DNA of 32,352 nucleotides, taken from positions 1-32,352 of IMG/VR virus record IMGVR_UViG_3300037189_022604. One strand, written 5' to 3'. Below are positions 14,283 to 22,134 of the stretch, in pieces. The first letter of the stretch is position 1. Every line of letters begins with the position of its first letter. The DNA comes from a virus. The notes under the pieces are model-generated. The model ran no database searches. It saw only the letters and a program-made list of their open reading frames with translations, and was not told the origin of the DNA. The translations under genes and the position numbers were made by a program.

Positions 14283-14855
14283 TCATCGGACAATCATCCA
14301 CGCCTGCCAGCTCACCCGGCACTGGTTCACCGCGTCCTGCACATCTACCACCAGCTTGTAATTGGTAAACGGGTTTCCTATACCGCTGGCGGGCTCCCAA
14401 GTAAACACTTGAGCCGTACCTACCGTGCTGGCCATGTTTGTGGTTTGCCTCAGTTTATGTGGGGCCTGTCTAATGGGGTTCGTGCTGCTCCAAAATTGCA
14501 CCGCCACGCTGTCACAGTTTGTGCCGCTATCTATACTGGCCTGCACCTGAAAACTCACGGAGTGATAATAGCCATACAGAGAGCACCACGCACTGTCGTT
14601 GGCCGTTGCAGCATTCCTTACCGTATCCAACGCGGTATAAAAAGAGGGAAACTTCGCGACCGCTACTTCTCCCTGCGCGCCCACAGAGCTGGCGTAGCGG
14701 TGCACCAGAGTGTCACTCGCTTGGCTGTTAATCGTTCCCGCCATCAGCACGGTAGGTGCCTGAACCTCGGTGGTGTTCGTTCGGGTCTGCGTCTGCGCCA
14801 TCGCGGCCGCGGTCATCAGTAGGGCGGCAATTAACACCGCAAAAAAATGTCTCAT
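14283..14855 (-). CDS. Secreted protein of unknown function in the head cluster
   Basis: A 190-aa protein with a clear Sec signal peptide (MRHFFAVLIAALLMTAAAMA, cleavage after AMA-Q). The mature part is beta-rich, with two cysteine-containing segments (SAWCSLYGYY and SGTNCDSVAVQFW), a third cysteine near the C-terminus (NQCRVSWQAW), and a Gly/Thr-rich middle. A signal peptide is out of place beside capsid genes, because virion parts assemble in the cytoplasm. It may be a lysogenic-conversion gene, or an exported factor acting before lysis. No family recognised. Confidence 0.55.
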   Translation of the reverse strand: MRHFFAVLIAALLMTAAAMAQTQTRTNTTEVQAPTVLMAGTINSQASDTLVHRYASSVGAQGEVAVAKFPSFYTALDTVRNAATANDSAWCSLYGYYHSVSFQVQASIDSGTNCDSVAVQFWSSTNPIRQAPHKLRQTTNMASTVGTAQVFTWEPASGIGNPFTNYKLVVDVQDAVNQCRVSWQAWMIVR

Positions 14856-14879
14856 AAAATAGTAATGGTTTTTGCCTGC

Positions 14880-14911
14880 TAAAGCCGCCCCAGTAACGGG
14901 AGCGGCTTTTA
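14880..14911 (-). terminator. Palindromic terminator after the capsid gene
   Basis: AAAGCCGC (14881-14888) pairs with GCGGCTTT (14902-14909), extended by CCC/GGG; the loop is small. The stem ends in T-rich sequence on both strands (TTTT on plus, TTT on minus), so it could end leftward transcription after the capsid gene. Medium strength on the minus strand. Confidence 0.55.
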
Positions 14912-14942
14912 TAACTAATCACTTATAACTTATCACTTACAA
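14912..14942 (+). repeat. A/C/T-only intergenic repeat
   Basis: TAACTAATCACTTATAACTT-type units directly 3' of the capsid stop codon. Same polarity (no G on plus) as all other copies in the window. Confidence 0.6.
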
Positions 14943-15866
14943 CTACGCCTGCGCGCCTCCCGGTGCCTGCACAATGGCCACCACACCTTTCTGGTCGTCC
15001 CTGCGTTTCCTAGCGCCCATACGTACCAGGAAGCTATAGACGTCACCGTAATAGGTCGGGTCGTCTGTCCGGGCAAAGAATTTAATCTCGCCAATCGCAC
15101 GCACCACCTTATCCTTGTGCCAGAACAGGGCCGCGTCGTTATCGGTGGCATTCACAACCGCGTCAACCGCGTTCACCACTGGGGTGCCGCTGTTGTCGTA
15201 GGTCACCACCTGCGGGCGCTGGAATATTGTGAAGCCATACAGCATACCCAGCACACCGGTTTTCGGGTCCGCCATAGCCGAGAAGTCGCGGTAATCGGTA
15301 GCGCCTAGCTGTTCAAGTAGCTGGAAGTACATGTCCGCGCTTAAAAGAGCGTAGCGGTCGTTCATGGGTATATTTTGCTTGTTCAGCGCCAGCTGCGCAC
15401 GCTTAACGTCCGCCACGGTCAGCACCTTGCGGTTACCCGTTGTGCCGTCTAGGTGACTGGCAGTGTCCGGTCCGCTGGTCCTTAATATGCTGGCTGCAGC
15501 ACTGGGCGCCCATGCATAGATGGCATTATTGGCCACTTTTTCACGCAGCTGGCTCTGGTGCTCGCTGAGCACGCTTTCGCGCTTGTTATAGCTCAGCTCC
15601 ACCGTGTCCGCATTTGGTATCAGTATCGGGTCACTGGTGTATTCGTCGAGCGAATAAGTAATGTCAGTATCCGTCCTGGTACCTACACTCGCAGGCAGGA
15701 TGTTACGGTTTTTCACCACATTGGCCTTGGCTCCGGCCTGCGGTATATGCACCACCTTGCCTTGCAGCACATACTGGCTATCGTCGGTCGCGGCCAGCAG
15801 AAAGTTATTGTTCTGAAACAGGTTCTCCTCTATGTGGCTCTGCCAGATTTCCCTTTGTATTCCCAT
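14943..15866 (-). CDS. Major capsid protein
   Basis: A 307-aa protein downstream of the protease/scaffold gene, as expected for the head module. The sequence has the HK97-fold pattern: an N-arm, an extended-loop region (ADTVELSYNKRESVLSEHQS), a spine-helix stretch (LTVADVKRAQLALNKQNIPM), and the P-domain/A-domain strands (GMLYGFTIFQRPQVVTYD). The Mu-type capsid gpT is about this size. High expression is expected. No other major virion protein candidate is present. Confidence 0.75.
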   Translation of the reverse strand: MGIQREIWQSHIEENLFQNNNFLLAATDDSQYVLQGKVVHIPQAGAKANVVKNRNILPASVGTRTDTDITYSLDEYTSDPILIPNADTVELSYNKRESVLSEHQSQLREKVANNAIYAWAPSAAASILRTSGPDTASHLDGTTGNRKVLTVADVKRAQLALNKQNIPMNDRYALLSADMYFQLLEQLGATDYRDFSAMADPKTGVLGMLYGFTIFQRPQVVTYDNSGTPVVNAVDAVVNATDNDAALFWHKDKVVRAIGEIKFFARTDDPTYYGDVYSFLVRMGARKRRDDQKGVVAIVQAPGGAQA

Positions 15867-15925
15867 TTGAATGGATTTTGTTGTTATTAATACGGGTGAG
15901 TAAATACTATCGGCCGCGGCCGCTA

Positions 15926-16411
15926 CTACTTTTTCGCAAACTTTTCGTCAAACTTTCGGGCATATGCCTCAGGGTGCTCATCCCTCAACCTTTTCAGCAG
16001 GCCAGCCCTGTCCAGCTCGTCCCAGCTCTTATCGGCAAGCTCCTTAGGCAGGTCATCCCCGTTCGGCTTCAGTTTCGATACAATTGGGCTGTACACAGGC
16101 ATCGTGTTCACCAAGTCGGCCAGCTCCGTGGGCATGCTGGCAAATTGCTTGCCCAGCCTCTCAGCGGTGGCCTTGGTTACTCGGCCTTCTTCAAGCGCCT
16201 TTTCCAGCACGTCGGCCACCTGCCGCGCGCAATCGGCCGCTTTCAAATCGGCCAGCTCTTGCACCAGCGTGGCTTTAGCAGCGTTGGCCTGCTCTGCCTC
16301 AGTCTTTAGGTTTTTAATGCCCGCGATTATTGCATCCGGGGTAACCTCAATATCAGTCAGGCTCAGCAGCTCAAGCAGCGGGGCGTTAATCGGCAGTGTT
16401 ACTGTCTTCAT
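15926..16411 (-). CDS. Nested scaffold protein inside the protease gene
   Basis: An in-frame internal ATG at 16411 (residue 167 of the 327-codon frame opened by the TTG at 16909) would yield 161 aa starting MKTVTLPINAPLLELLSLTD, a coiled, Ala/Glu/Lys-rich protein. The protease domain ends just before it, and Mu makes gpZ scaffold in just this way from an internal start in gene I. Upstream on the minus strand is an AT-rich leader (ACATAAATATTCAACGA), typical of Bacteroidota starts. Function: assembly core of the prohead, removed by the protease. Confidence 0.6.
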   Translation of the reverse strand: MKTVTLPINAPLLELLSLTDIEVTPDAIIAGIKNLKTEAEQANAAKATLVQELADLKAADCARQVADVLEKALEEGRVTKATAERLGKQFASMPTELADLVNTMPVYSPIVSKLKPNGDDLPKELADKSWDELDRAGLLKRLRDEHPEAYARKFDEKFAKK

Positions 16412-16882
16412 TCGTTGAATATTTATGTTGGTAAAATCCGCAAGTGTTATCCCCGTACCGTCGGCAAGCTCCAGCTCCTCCTCGCCCATGGCCTCCCTGT
16501 TGCCTGGGTTATCTACAATGCTGCACTCTTTAAAGGCCCAGCGCGGCACCACCACAGCGTCGCCCATAATTACCGGCTCAGCTAAAAATTTCAGGCTACC
16601 CACACTGGCCCCATTCATAAAGCCACCCTCTATCTCTTCAACCGCACGCTCGCCCTTAGGGTGGGCTAGGTTAATAACGGGATAGCCAGTAATGGAGTCG
16701 CCCTCAATAGCCACATCCTCCCATCGTACTAGCACGCCGTCTTCACGATCGTGCATGTAGTAACCTATCGGGTTAGCCAGAAACACAGATAGATCACACC
16801 CTTCAGTGGGTAGCACGAAACCGTACTCGTTCACCGCCCCGGTGCTCAGTGTAAACTTTCTGTCTATCCGCTTTTCGCTCAT
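15926..16882 (-). CDS. Prohead protease with C-terminal scaffold (Mu gpI-like)
   Basis: A 318-aa protein. Residues about 10-130 match prohead proteases: FVLPTEGCDLSVFLANPIGY, the GASVGSLKF motif (catalytic Ser in G-x-S) and KECSIVDNPGNREA. The C-terminal half is a helical scaffold region. ATG 16882 is preferred over a TTG 27 nt upstream. The gene starts the leftward head transcript and divides from the terminase module across a 296-bp region with a 22-bp repeat and a 24-bp palindrome. Confidence 0.75.
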   Translation of the reverse strand: MSEKRIDRKFTLSTGAVNEYGFVLPTEGCDLSVFLANPIGYYMHDREDGVLVRWEDVAIEGDSITGYPVINLAHPKGERAVEEIEGGFMNGASVGSLKFLAEPVIMGDAVVVPRWAFKECSIVDNPGNREAMGEEELELADGTGITLADFTNINIQRMKTVTLPINAPLLELLSLTDIEVTPDAIIAGIKNLKTEAEQANAAKATLVQELADLKAADCARQVADVLEKALEEGRVTKATAERLGKQFASMPTELADLVNTMPVYSPIVSKLKPNGDDLPKELADKSWDELDRAGLLKRLRDEHPEAYARKFDEKFAKK

Positions 16883-16909
16883 GTGCCCGTTTCGTTTAAT
16901 CCCTTTCAA

Positions 16910-16970
16910 CTCAAGTACTTTCTACTTTCGGCTCAAGTACTCTCTACTTTCGACTCAAGTACTTTCTACC
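16910..16970. repeat. 22-bp tandem repeat, 2.8 copies
   Basis: CTCAAGTACTTTCTACTTTC plus two bases is repeated at 16910-16931, 16932-16953 (one T to C change) and 16954-16970 (partial). A period of 22 bp is close to two helical turns, which would place repeated protein sites on one face. It sits in the divergent region between the two head transcripts. Confidence 0.7.
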
Positions 16971-17173
16971 GAAAAAGGGTGCCCCTTTGTTTGAGAATTC
17001 AAAGGTCGCGCCTCGCCCGCGCGCGGAAAAATCATGTATTTGCCGCCGCCTGCCCGCTGCCTATCATAGTCTACGGCCCGCCATCCGCGCGGTTTAGCAC
17101 ATTTTTCGCACCACTGCCGGCCGACCTTTGTAGCGCACCCGCCCCCAACTAGTTGGGGGCGGTTAAAAACCAT
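16955..17173 (-). CDS. Possible small Cys-containing protein in the divergent region
   Basis: An open frame of 72 codons from ATG 17173 reads MVFNRPQLVGGGCATKVGRQ, then WCEKCAKPRGWRAVDYDRQR, then GKYMIFPRAGEARPL. The CEKC pair and basic middle resemble a small zinc-binding protein. Against it: it covers the palindrome and ends inside the 22-bp repeat, and would fill the only space available for divergent promoters. Listed as possible only. Confidence 0.25.
   Translation of the reverse strand: MVFNRPQLVGGGCATKVGRQWCEKCAKPRGWRAVDYDRQRAGGGKYMIFPRAGEARPLNSQTKGHPFSVEST
17139..17162. promoter_or_regulatory. 24-bp perfect palindrome in the divergent head promoter region
   Basis: CCGCCCCCAACT followed by AGTTGGGGGCGG, symmetrical over 24 bp with no spacer, ending 16 bp before the small-terminase ATG. 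It has no T-tract on either side, so an operator for an activator or repressor of late genes is more likely than a terminator. In Mu, late promoters need the C or Mor activator, which binds dyad sites. Confidence 0.55.
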
Positions 17174-17178
17174 TGTAT

Positions 17179-17658
17179 ATGCCTGAAGAAACAAACACAA
17201 ATAGCGAGCTATCCGCCTCCCAAAAGCGCGAGTGGGCCATGCAACTTTACCTCCGCGACGACCTCACCCAAAAGCAAATCGCCGCCACCGTCGGGGTGTC
17301 GGAGAACACCATGAGCAAATGGGTCATAGAGGGTATGTGGGAGGGGCGTCGCAAAACTTTGCTCACTACCAGGGAGGAAATCATACGCGACCTGTACGAG
17401 GGCCTGTCGCGCCTAAACAAGGCCAATAAGGAGTCGCTGGAGGACGACGATCCCGAAACCGAGCCCAACTACGACGCCGTGTCCAAAATGACGCGAGCCA
17501 TCAAAAACCTCGAACGAGAAACCGGCATTGGGGATATGATTCACACCGCCCGCGCCCTTATAGACTTTGTCCGCACCGAAGATACCGAGGCCGCAAAAGT
17601 CATCAACAAATGGGCCGACTTGTTCATCAAAGACAAAATCAAGTCCGCCAAACTCTAA
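17179..17658 (+). CDS. Small terminase subunit
   Basis: A 159-aa protein. It has an N-terminal helix-turn-helix (LTQKQIAATVGVSENTMSKWV) that would bind the packaging site, followed by helical oligomerisation segments (EEIIRDLYEGLSRLNKANKE). It stands directly upstream of the large terminase gene, as usual. ATG 17179 is chosen; a TTG 6 nt upstream is possible. The protein directs headful packaging of host-flanked DNA in Mu-type phages. Confidence 0.75.
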   Translation: MPEETNTNSELSASQKREWAMQLYLRDDLTQKQIAATVGVSENTMSKWVIEGMWEGRRKTLLTTREEIIRDLYEGLSRLNKANKESLEDDDPETEPNYDAVSKMTRAIKNLERETGIGDMIHTARALIDFVRTEDTEAAKVINKWADLFIKDKIKSAKL

Positions 17659-17776
17659 CGACTATCCACTCTCGACTATCTACTCTCTACTTTCTACTAA
17701 CGACTCTCTACCCTCTACCAACGACTATCTACTATCTACTCTCTACTTTCTACTATCTACTAACAACCATCTACCA
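17659..17776 (+). repeat. CTATCTACT-type repeat upstream of large terminase
   Basis: 118 bp composed almost wholly of CTATCTACT, CTCTCTACTT and TACTAACGACT units, nearly without G on the plus strand, directly preceding the large-terminase ATG. A translated reading in frame with TerL gives a Ser/Thr/Tyr-rich prefix that I reject. Confidence 0.75.
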
Positions 17777-19312
17777 ATGCAACGCGACCTTCGCCTCCTC
17801 AAACAATGGCAGGAATACACCAAAGAGATTGAAAGCTCCACCCCGGTCAACCTCAACGAGTCGGCGCTGGAGAAACGCAAGCGCATGGAGGCCCTCGAGG
17901 CCGACCCTGAAAGATGGTTTAACTATTACTTTCCGGCCTTCGCCTACGCCAAGCCACAGCCCTTCCATATGGCGGCCACACTCCGCATAGTCGCCAACCC
18001 CGAGTGGTACGAGGTACGTGCCTGGTCACGGGAACTCGCCAAGACCACACGCACCATGTTCGAGGTGTTCTACCTGTCTTTTGTCGGTCACCCAACCGCC
18101 GAAGGCACACGGCACCGTAAGCGCAACATTATTTTAACCAGCAACAGCGAAGACAACGCCGAGCGCCTGTTGCTACCGTACAAGACACACATGGAAAAAA
18201 ACCAGCGCCTGATATACGACTACGGCGAGCTGGTAGATATTGGTAACTGGGAGGCGGCGGAGTTTGTTACCAAGAACGGCATCGCCTTTCGCGGCATCGG
18301 CGCTGGCCAGTCTCCGCGCGGCTCCCGAAATCAGGAAATACGCCCGGATATCCTTCTCATTGACGACCTCGATACAGACCAGGACTGCCGCAATCCCGAA
18401 ATCATCAATAAACGCTGGAAGTGGATAGAGGAAGCCCTCATGCCGACGCGCTCCATCTCCAAGACCACCACGGTCATCTTCTGCGGCAACATCATCGCTA
18501 AAGATTGCTGCATCGTCCGCGCCATTAAAGTGGCCGACCACTCCGATATCATCAACATACGCATGCCCGATGAAAACGGGGTGCTGCGCTCCTCATGGCC
18601 GGATAAGAACTGCGAGGAGGATATCGATCGGGTATTGTCAAAGATCAGCTACAGCTCCGCGCAAAAGGAGTACTTCAACAATCCCATCACCGAAGGCGTT
18701 ATATTCAAGCAGCTCCAGTGGGGAGAGATACGCCCGCTCAACGAATACAAGATGCTCGTGTGCTACACCGATCCGTCATATAAAGAGTCGGGCGACTTCA
18801 AGAGCACCGTGCTGGTCGGCGCTTGGGACGACCAGTTCCACATCATTAAGGCCCGCTGCGCTCAAACCACGGTGTCCAACATGGTCGACTGGCACTACGA
18901 GATAATGGACTTAGTCGGCGACAATCCCTGTTACTACTACATGGAGGAGGTGTTCCTTCAGGATATGTTCTACAACGACTTCAACGCGGAGGCCATTACC
19001 CGCGGCCGCTCCGTCCCTATCTGCGGCGACCCCCGCAATAAGCCTAACAAGTTTATGCGTATCGAGGGCCTCCTCGACCCGCTCAACCGCCGCGGCAAGC
19101 TTCTGTTTAACGCTGCCGAAAAGAACGACCCCGGCATGCAGGCATTACAAGACCAGTTCCTCGCGTTCGGTCCCGGCTCTTCCGCTCACGACGATGGCCC
19201 CGACTCCGTTGAAGGCGCTATTTGGATACTCAATACCAAGATGGCCGCCATTTCCTCCGGCCTTATCGAAATCATCCGCCGCCGCCCCAACGCCTCGCCC
19301 AACCACTTTTAA
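17777..19312 (+). CDS. Large terminase subunit (Mu gp28-like)
   Basis: A 511-aa protein with the two domains of packaging motors. ATPase: Walker-A-like SRELAKTT (84-91), then a Walker B DILLIDDLD (191-199). Nuclease: YTDPSYKESGD with Asp332 at the start of the RNase H-like domain, followed by later acidic residues (YYYMEEVFLQDMFYND). It uses ATP to move DNA into the prohead and cuts it. The true start is ATG 17777; the longer open frame upstream lies in repeat sequence. Confidence 0.85.
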   Translation: MQRDLRLLKQWQEYTKEIESSTPVNLNESALEKRKRMEALEADPERWFNYYFPAFAYAKPQPFHMAATLRIVANPEWYEVRAWSRELAKTTRTMFEVFYLSFVGHPTAEGTRHRKRNIILTSNSEDNAERLLLPYKTHMEKNQRLIYDYGELVDIGNWEAAEFVTKNGIAFRGIGAGQSPRGSRNQEIRPDILLIDDLDTDQDCRNPEIINKRWKWIEEALMPTRSISKTTTVIFCGNIIAKDCCIVRAIKVADHSDIINIRMPDENGVLRSSWPDKNCEEDIDRVLSKISYSSAQKEYFNNPITEGVIFKQLQWGEIRPLNEYKMLVCYTDPSYKESGDFKSTVLVGAWDDQFHIIKARCAQTTVSNMVDWHYEIMDLVGDNPCYYYMEEVFLQDMFYNDFNAEAITRGRSVPICGDPRNKPNKFMRIEGLLDPLNRRGKLLFNAAEKNDPGMQALQDQFLAFGPGSSAHDDGPDSVEGAIWILNTKMAAISSGLIEIIRRRPNASPNHF

Positions 19313-19398
19313 CTATGTACTATCTGCCAACGACTATCTACCCTCTACTATCTACTAACATACCCTCTACTAATCACTAACCACTAACAACTAAAAAA
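19313..19398 (+). repeat. A/C/T-only intergenic repeat
   Basis: Mixed CTATCTACT-type and ACTAACCACTAACAACT-type units fill the gap up to the ATG of the gp36-like gene. The two repeat types follow one another in the same orientation. Confidence 0.7.
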
Positions 19399-19830
19399 AT
19401 GGCCTACCTCGTTACTTCCGACCTCTACACGGTCATCTACGAAAACATAATTACCGAAATAACACGCAACGACGATACCATTGTACCCGTCGCCATTGAG
19501 GGCGCAATCAGCGAGGCCCGCGGCTACCTTTCGCGATACGACACTGTGCAGCTCTTTGGCGATAGCGAAACCGCCCCCACCGTGGCCGATGCCTGGCTGA
19601 AGAACATGGTCAAGGATATTGCCGCTTGGCAGGTCATCAAGCTGGCCAACCCCGATATCAACTACCAGCACATCCGCTCGTGCTACGAAGACGCAATCGC
19701 CACACTCACTAAAGTGTCGTCCGGAAAGCTCCTGCCTAACTGGCCACTTTATGTGCCACCCACCACCACGCCCGACCCCGGCGCAGCCGTCCAGTGGTCC
19801 TCAAACCGAAAGCTCACTAACGATATTTAA
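19399..19830 (+). CDS. Mu gp36-like head-tail protein (DUF1320 type)
   Basis: A 143-aa protein matching the small Mu gp36 group: YLVTSDLYTVIYENIITEIT near the start, the ISEARGYLSRYDTVQLF motif, a helix AWLKNMVKDIAAWQVIKLAN and the Pro-rich tail PLYVPPTTTPDPG. This family links head and tail. Unlike in Mu, it lies between terminase and portal genes rather than after the capsid gene. Confidence 0.75.
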   Translation: MAYLVTSDLYTVIYENIITEITRNDDTIVPVAIEGAISEARGYLSRYDTVQLFGDSETAPTVADAWLKNMVKDIAAWQVIKLANPDINYQHIRSCYEDAIATLTKVSSGKLLPNWPLYVPPTTTPDPGAAVQWSSNRKLTNDI

Positions 19831-19852
19831 CCCACGTTAAAACCTGTTTAAA

Positions 19853-21232
19853 ATGGAAGAATTAAAGCCAACAATCGACCAGCAACCCAACCTCACCATA
19901 TCCAAGGACGCCCCCATTACGGGCGGCGAAACCAAGGTAGTGATCAACGAGCTGGTCGTCCGCCAGAATATTCGATCGAAGTACGATATCGCCAGCTTCA
20001 CCGCCGCTATCAACTCTGCCGAATCGCGCTACAACCCGCGCCGCATTCAGCTCTACGATATGTACCAGCACGCCTTGCTCGACGGGCACCTGTTCGGAAT
20101 CGTGGAGAAGCGCATCAACAGCGTGCTGAACAAATCGTTGGTGTACAAAAACAAACAGGGCGAGGCCGTCGAGGCCATGACGGAAGTCATTAAGAGCTAC
20201 GAGTTCCGCCAGATCATGCGGCTGATACTGGAGTCCATCCCGTGGGGTATATCCGGTATTGAGTTCATACCCGGCAAAGAGCTGCAACTTCGGGCTATCC
20301 CCCGCAAGCACATTAAGACAAAAACGCAGCTCATTACCGTCGAACAGATGGATCAGGACTACGGTATAGACTACACGAAGCTCGACAACGTCTGGATCAT
20401 CGGTGAGCCGGAGGACCTTGGTATCCTGCTCCCGGCATCGATGTACGTCATCTACAAGCGCAACGCCCTGTCCGACTTCGCGAACTTTATACAAATATTC
20501 GGCATCCCTATCCGGGTGGCTAAGTACGAGGTCAACGATAAAACAACGCAAACGGCTCTGAAAGACGCGCTGGATAACAGCGGCAGCGCACTGGCCTTAA
20601 TGATACCGAAGCAGGCCGAGTTCTCCATCGAAGATGGCAAGACCTCCAACGCCAACGGCGACTTGCAAACCCAGTTCATCGATAAAATGGACCAGTTCCT
20701 CAGCGTGATTATACTGGGTAACACGGAAACCACGACCAACGGCAAAACAGGCTCACAAGCCAAGAGCAAGGTGCACCAGGAGCAGCAAAACGAGCTCCTC
20801 AAGTCCGATATGGCCCTGCTGCAGGCCTACCTCAACGACCCGCATTTCATTCGCATATTGCAGTCCTACGCGCTTCCTGTCGAGGACGGCGGGCAGTTTG
20901 AGTTCAATAAGGACGTCGATATTAACTTCCTCTCCGCGCGGGCGGAAGTAGATAAAACGCTCATAGAATGCGGGGTGCCAATCGGGGTCGAGTACTTTTA
21001 CGAGACCTACAACATTCCAAAACCGGAGCCGGGCGAGCTAATCGTAGGCACCGCCGCACAGGCCACCAAGCACCTGAAAGCGGAGGAACAACAGGAAGCG
21101 ACCAACGGCCAGCAGGAGACCGACCAGCAGGAGCAGGAAGAGCAGGACGGCCCCAATCTTGTCGACAACGCGCTCGAGGCAGTCACCGATCGCCTGATGC
21201 AGCGCCTCAAGGATGCAGGTTTTTTCGCGTAA
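19853..21232 (+). CDS. Portal protein (Mu gp29-like, DUF935 type)
   Basis: A 459-aa protein of the Mu portal family. Features: an N-terminal clip/stem part (YDMYQHALLDGHLFGIVEKR), central FANFIQIFGIPIRVAKYE, then SVIILGNTETTTNGKTGSQA and the long acidic Gln/Glu-rich C-terminus. It forms the dodecameric ring at one capsid vertex. The gene ends in a -1 frameshift signal, see the separate entry. A fused 760-aa form with the MuF-like protein is therefore predicted alongside the normal one. Confidence 0.8.
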   Translation: MEELKPTIDQQPNLTISKDAPITGGETKVVINELVVRQNIRSKYDIASFTAAINSAESRYNPRRIQLYDMYQHALLDGHLFGIVEKRINSVLNKSLVYKNKQGEAVEAMTEVIKSYEFRQIMRLILESIPWGISGIEFIPGKELQLRAIPRKHIKTKTQLITVEQMDQDYGIDYTKLDNVWIIGEPEDLGILLPASMYVIYKRNALSDFANFIQIFGIPIRVAKYEVNDKTTQTALKDALDNSGSALALMIPKQAEFSIEDGKTSNANGDLQTQFIDKMDQFLSVIILGNTETTTNGKTGSQAKSKVHQEQQNELLKSDMALLQAYLNDPHFIRILQSYALPVEDGGQFEFNKDVDINFLSARAEVDKTLIECGVPIGVEYFYETYNIPKPEPGELIVGTAAQATKHLKAEEQQEATNGQQETDQQEQEEQDGPNLVDNALEAVTDRLMQRLKDAGFFA

Positions 21233-21251
21233 GCCCGGCAAAAGTCCGGGC
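21220..21251 (+). promoter_or_regulatory. Predicted -1 programmed frameshift signal at the portal stop
   Basis: In the portal frame the codons GGT TTT TTC GCG TAA contain T TTT TTC (21220-21226), a canonical X XXY YYZ slippery heptamer. Six nt later a 6-bp GC stem, GCCCGG (21233-21238) with CCGGGC (21246-21251) and a 7-nt loop, would stall the ribosome. Slippage by -1 bypasses the TAA (21230-21232) and continues in the MuF frame with CGC GTA AGC. All three elements are in the spacing seen in known bacterial and viral examples. Confidence 0.75.
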
Positions 21252-22134
21252 CGCAGTAGAAAAACTGTATAGCACCACCTGCCCCCAATGCGGCGGCCAT
21301 ACGCCTGCGCTACCTACCGCGCTGGCCGACGACACCCCGCAGGAGCCGCCCCCCGAGCAGCTCCGCCTAATGCGCTTAGTATTTCGCAATCGCATTGACG
21401 AAAGCGGTATCGATCCGGAAACGGTTAAGGAAACTGCCGATACATTCATGAAGGCCGTTACCGAGGGCTACGGCGAGCAACAGGGCACACCACTTACACC
21501 GGGCGACTGGTCAACAATCGTCGACTACAACACGCCCAACTACGCCATGCTGGCCAACATTGAGCGCAATGTCTACCAGTTTGCGGGCGCCCGTAATTAC
21601 CAACAGCTCCGCGACCTTACCTCAGCGCTTACCGATGGCCTGCGCCGTCGTTCATTCCGGGAGTTCAAGGCCGAGGCGCAGCGCATACTCAATACTTACG
21701 ATTTGCGCTACCTGCCCGCCGAGTACAACACGGCCCAGTCCGCCGCCTATAACGCCGCCTCTTGGGCCGACTACCTCACGTCCGCTGCCGGGAAAGGAGA
21801 AGGTGCCGTATTGTTGGAGTACGTTACCGCTGGCGATGATCATGTTCGCGCAGCGCACCGCCTCCTCGATGGCGTCGTACGCCCCATGAACGATGCCTTT
21901 TGGAACACCCACTTCCCGCCCCTCGACTGGAACTGCCGTTGCACCACCCACCGGGTGCGGAATAAGGAAGTAACGCTGCAGCCACCTGATGTAACTATAC
22001 CGCGTTTGTTTCGCACTAACTTGGCCGAAAACGGCCTCGTATTCCCTCCGGAGCACCCCTACTTCATTACCGCCCCAAGCAGCGCCAAAACCGCCGCAGA
22101 GGCCCTAATACCAACGCGCCCAACTAACAACTAA
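21226..22134 (+). CDS. MuF-like head morphogenesis protein (gp30 type), -1 extension of portal
   Basis: From the shift point the frame adds 302 residues. It carries the MuF signature, H..LDG in AAHRLLDGVVRP, then PPLDWNCRCTTHRV, near residues 230-260, plus an N-terminal CPQCGGH possible zinc site. No ATG, GTG or TTG occurs in this frame from 20971 to 21369, and the first later ATG (21370) would remove about 48 residues. An ATG at 20968 would need 265 nt of overlap with the portal and an unlikely Arg/Gly-rich prefix. MuF proteins are minor head components, so a low-rate fusion to portal makes sense. Confidence 0.7.
   Translation, partial: RVSPAKVRAAVEKLYSTTCPQCGGHTPALPTALADDTPQEPPPEQLRLMRLVFRNRIDESGIDPETVKETADTFMKAVTEGYGEQQGTPLTPGDWSTIVDYNTPNYAMLANIERNVYQFAGARNYQQLRDLTSALTDGLRRRSFREFKAEAQRILNTYDLRYLPAEYNTAQSAAYNAASWADYLTSAAGKGEGAVLLEYVTAGDDHVRAAHRLLDGVVRPMNDAFWNTHFPPLDWNCRCTTHRVRNKEVTLQPPDVTIPRLFRTNLAENGLVFPPEHPYFITAPSSAKTAAEALIPTRPTNN

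Noticed and set aside
17567-17776. Ser/Thr/Tyr/Leu-rich N-terminal extension of the large terminase frame
   Set aside because: The extension translates the CTATCTACT repeat and overlaps the small-terminase gene; family proteins start at about MQRDLRLL (17777).
20968-21232. ATG 20968 as the MuF start
   Set aside because: It would put 265 nt of overlap on the portal gene and give an Arg/Gly/Ser-rich prefix typical of an out-of-frame shadow.
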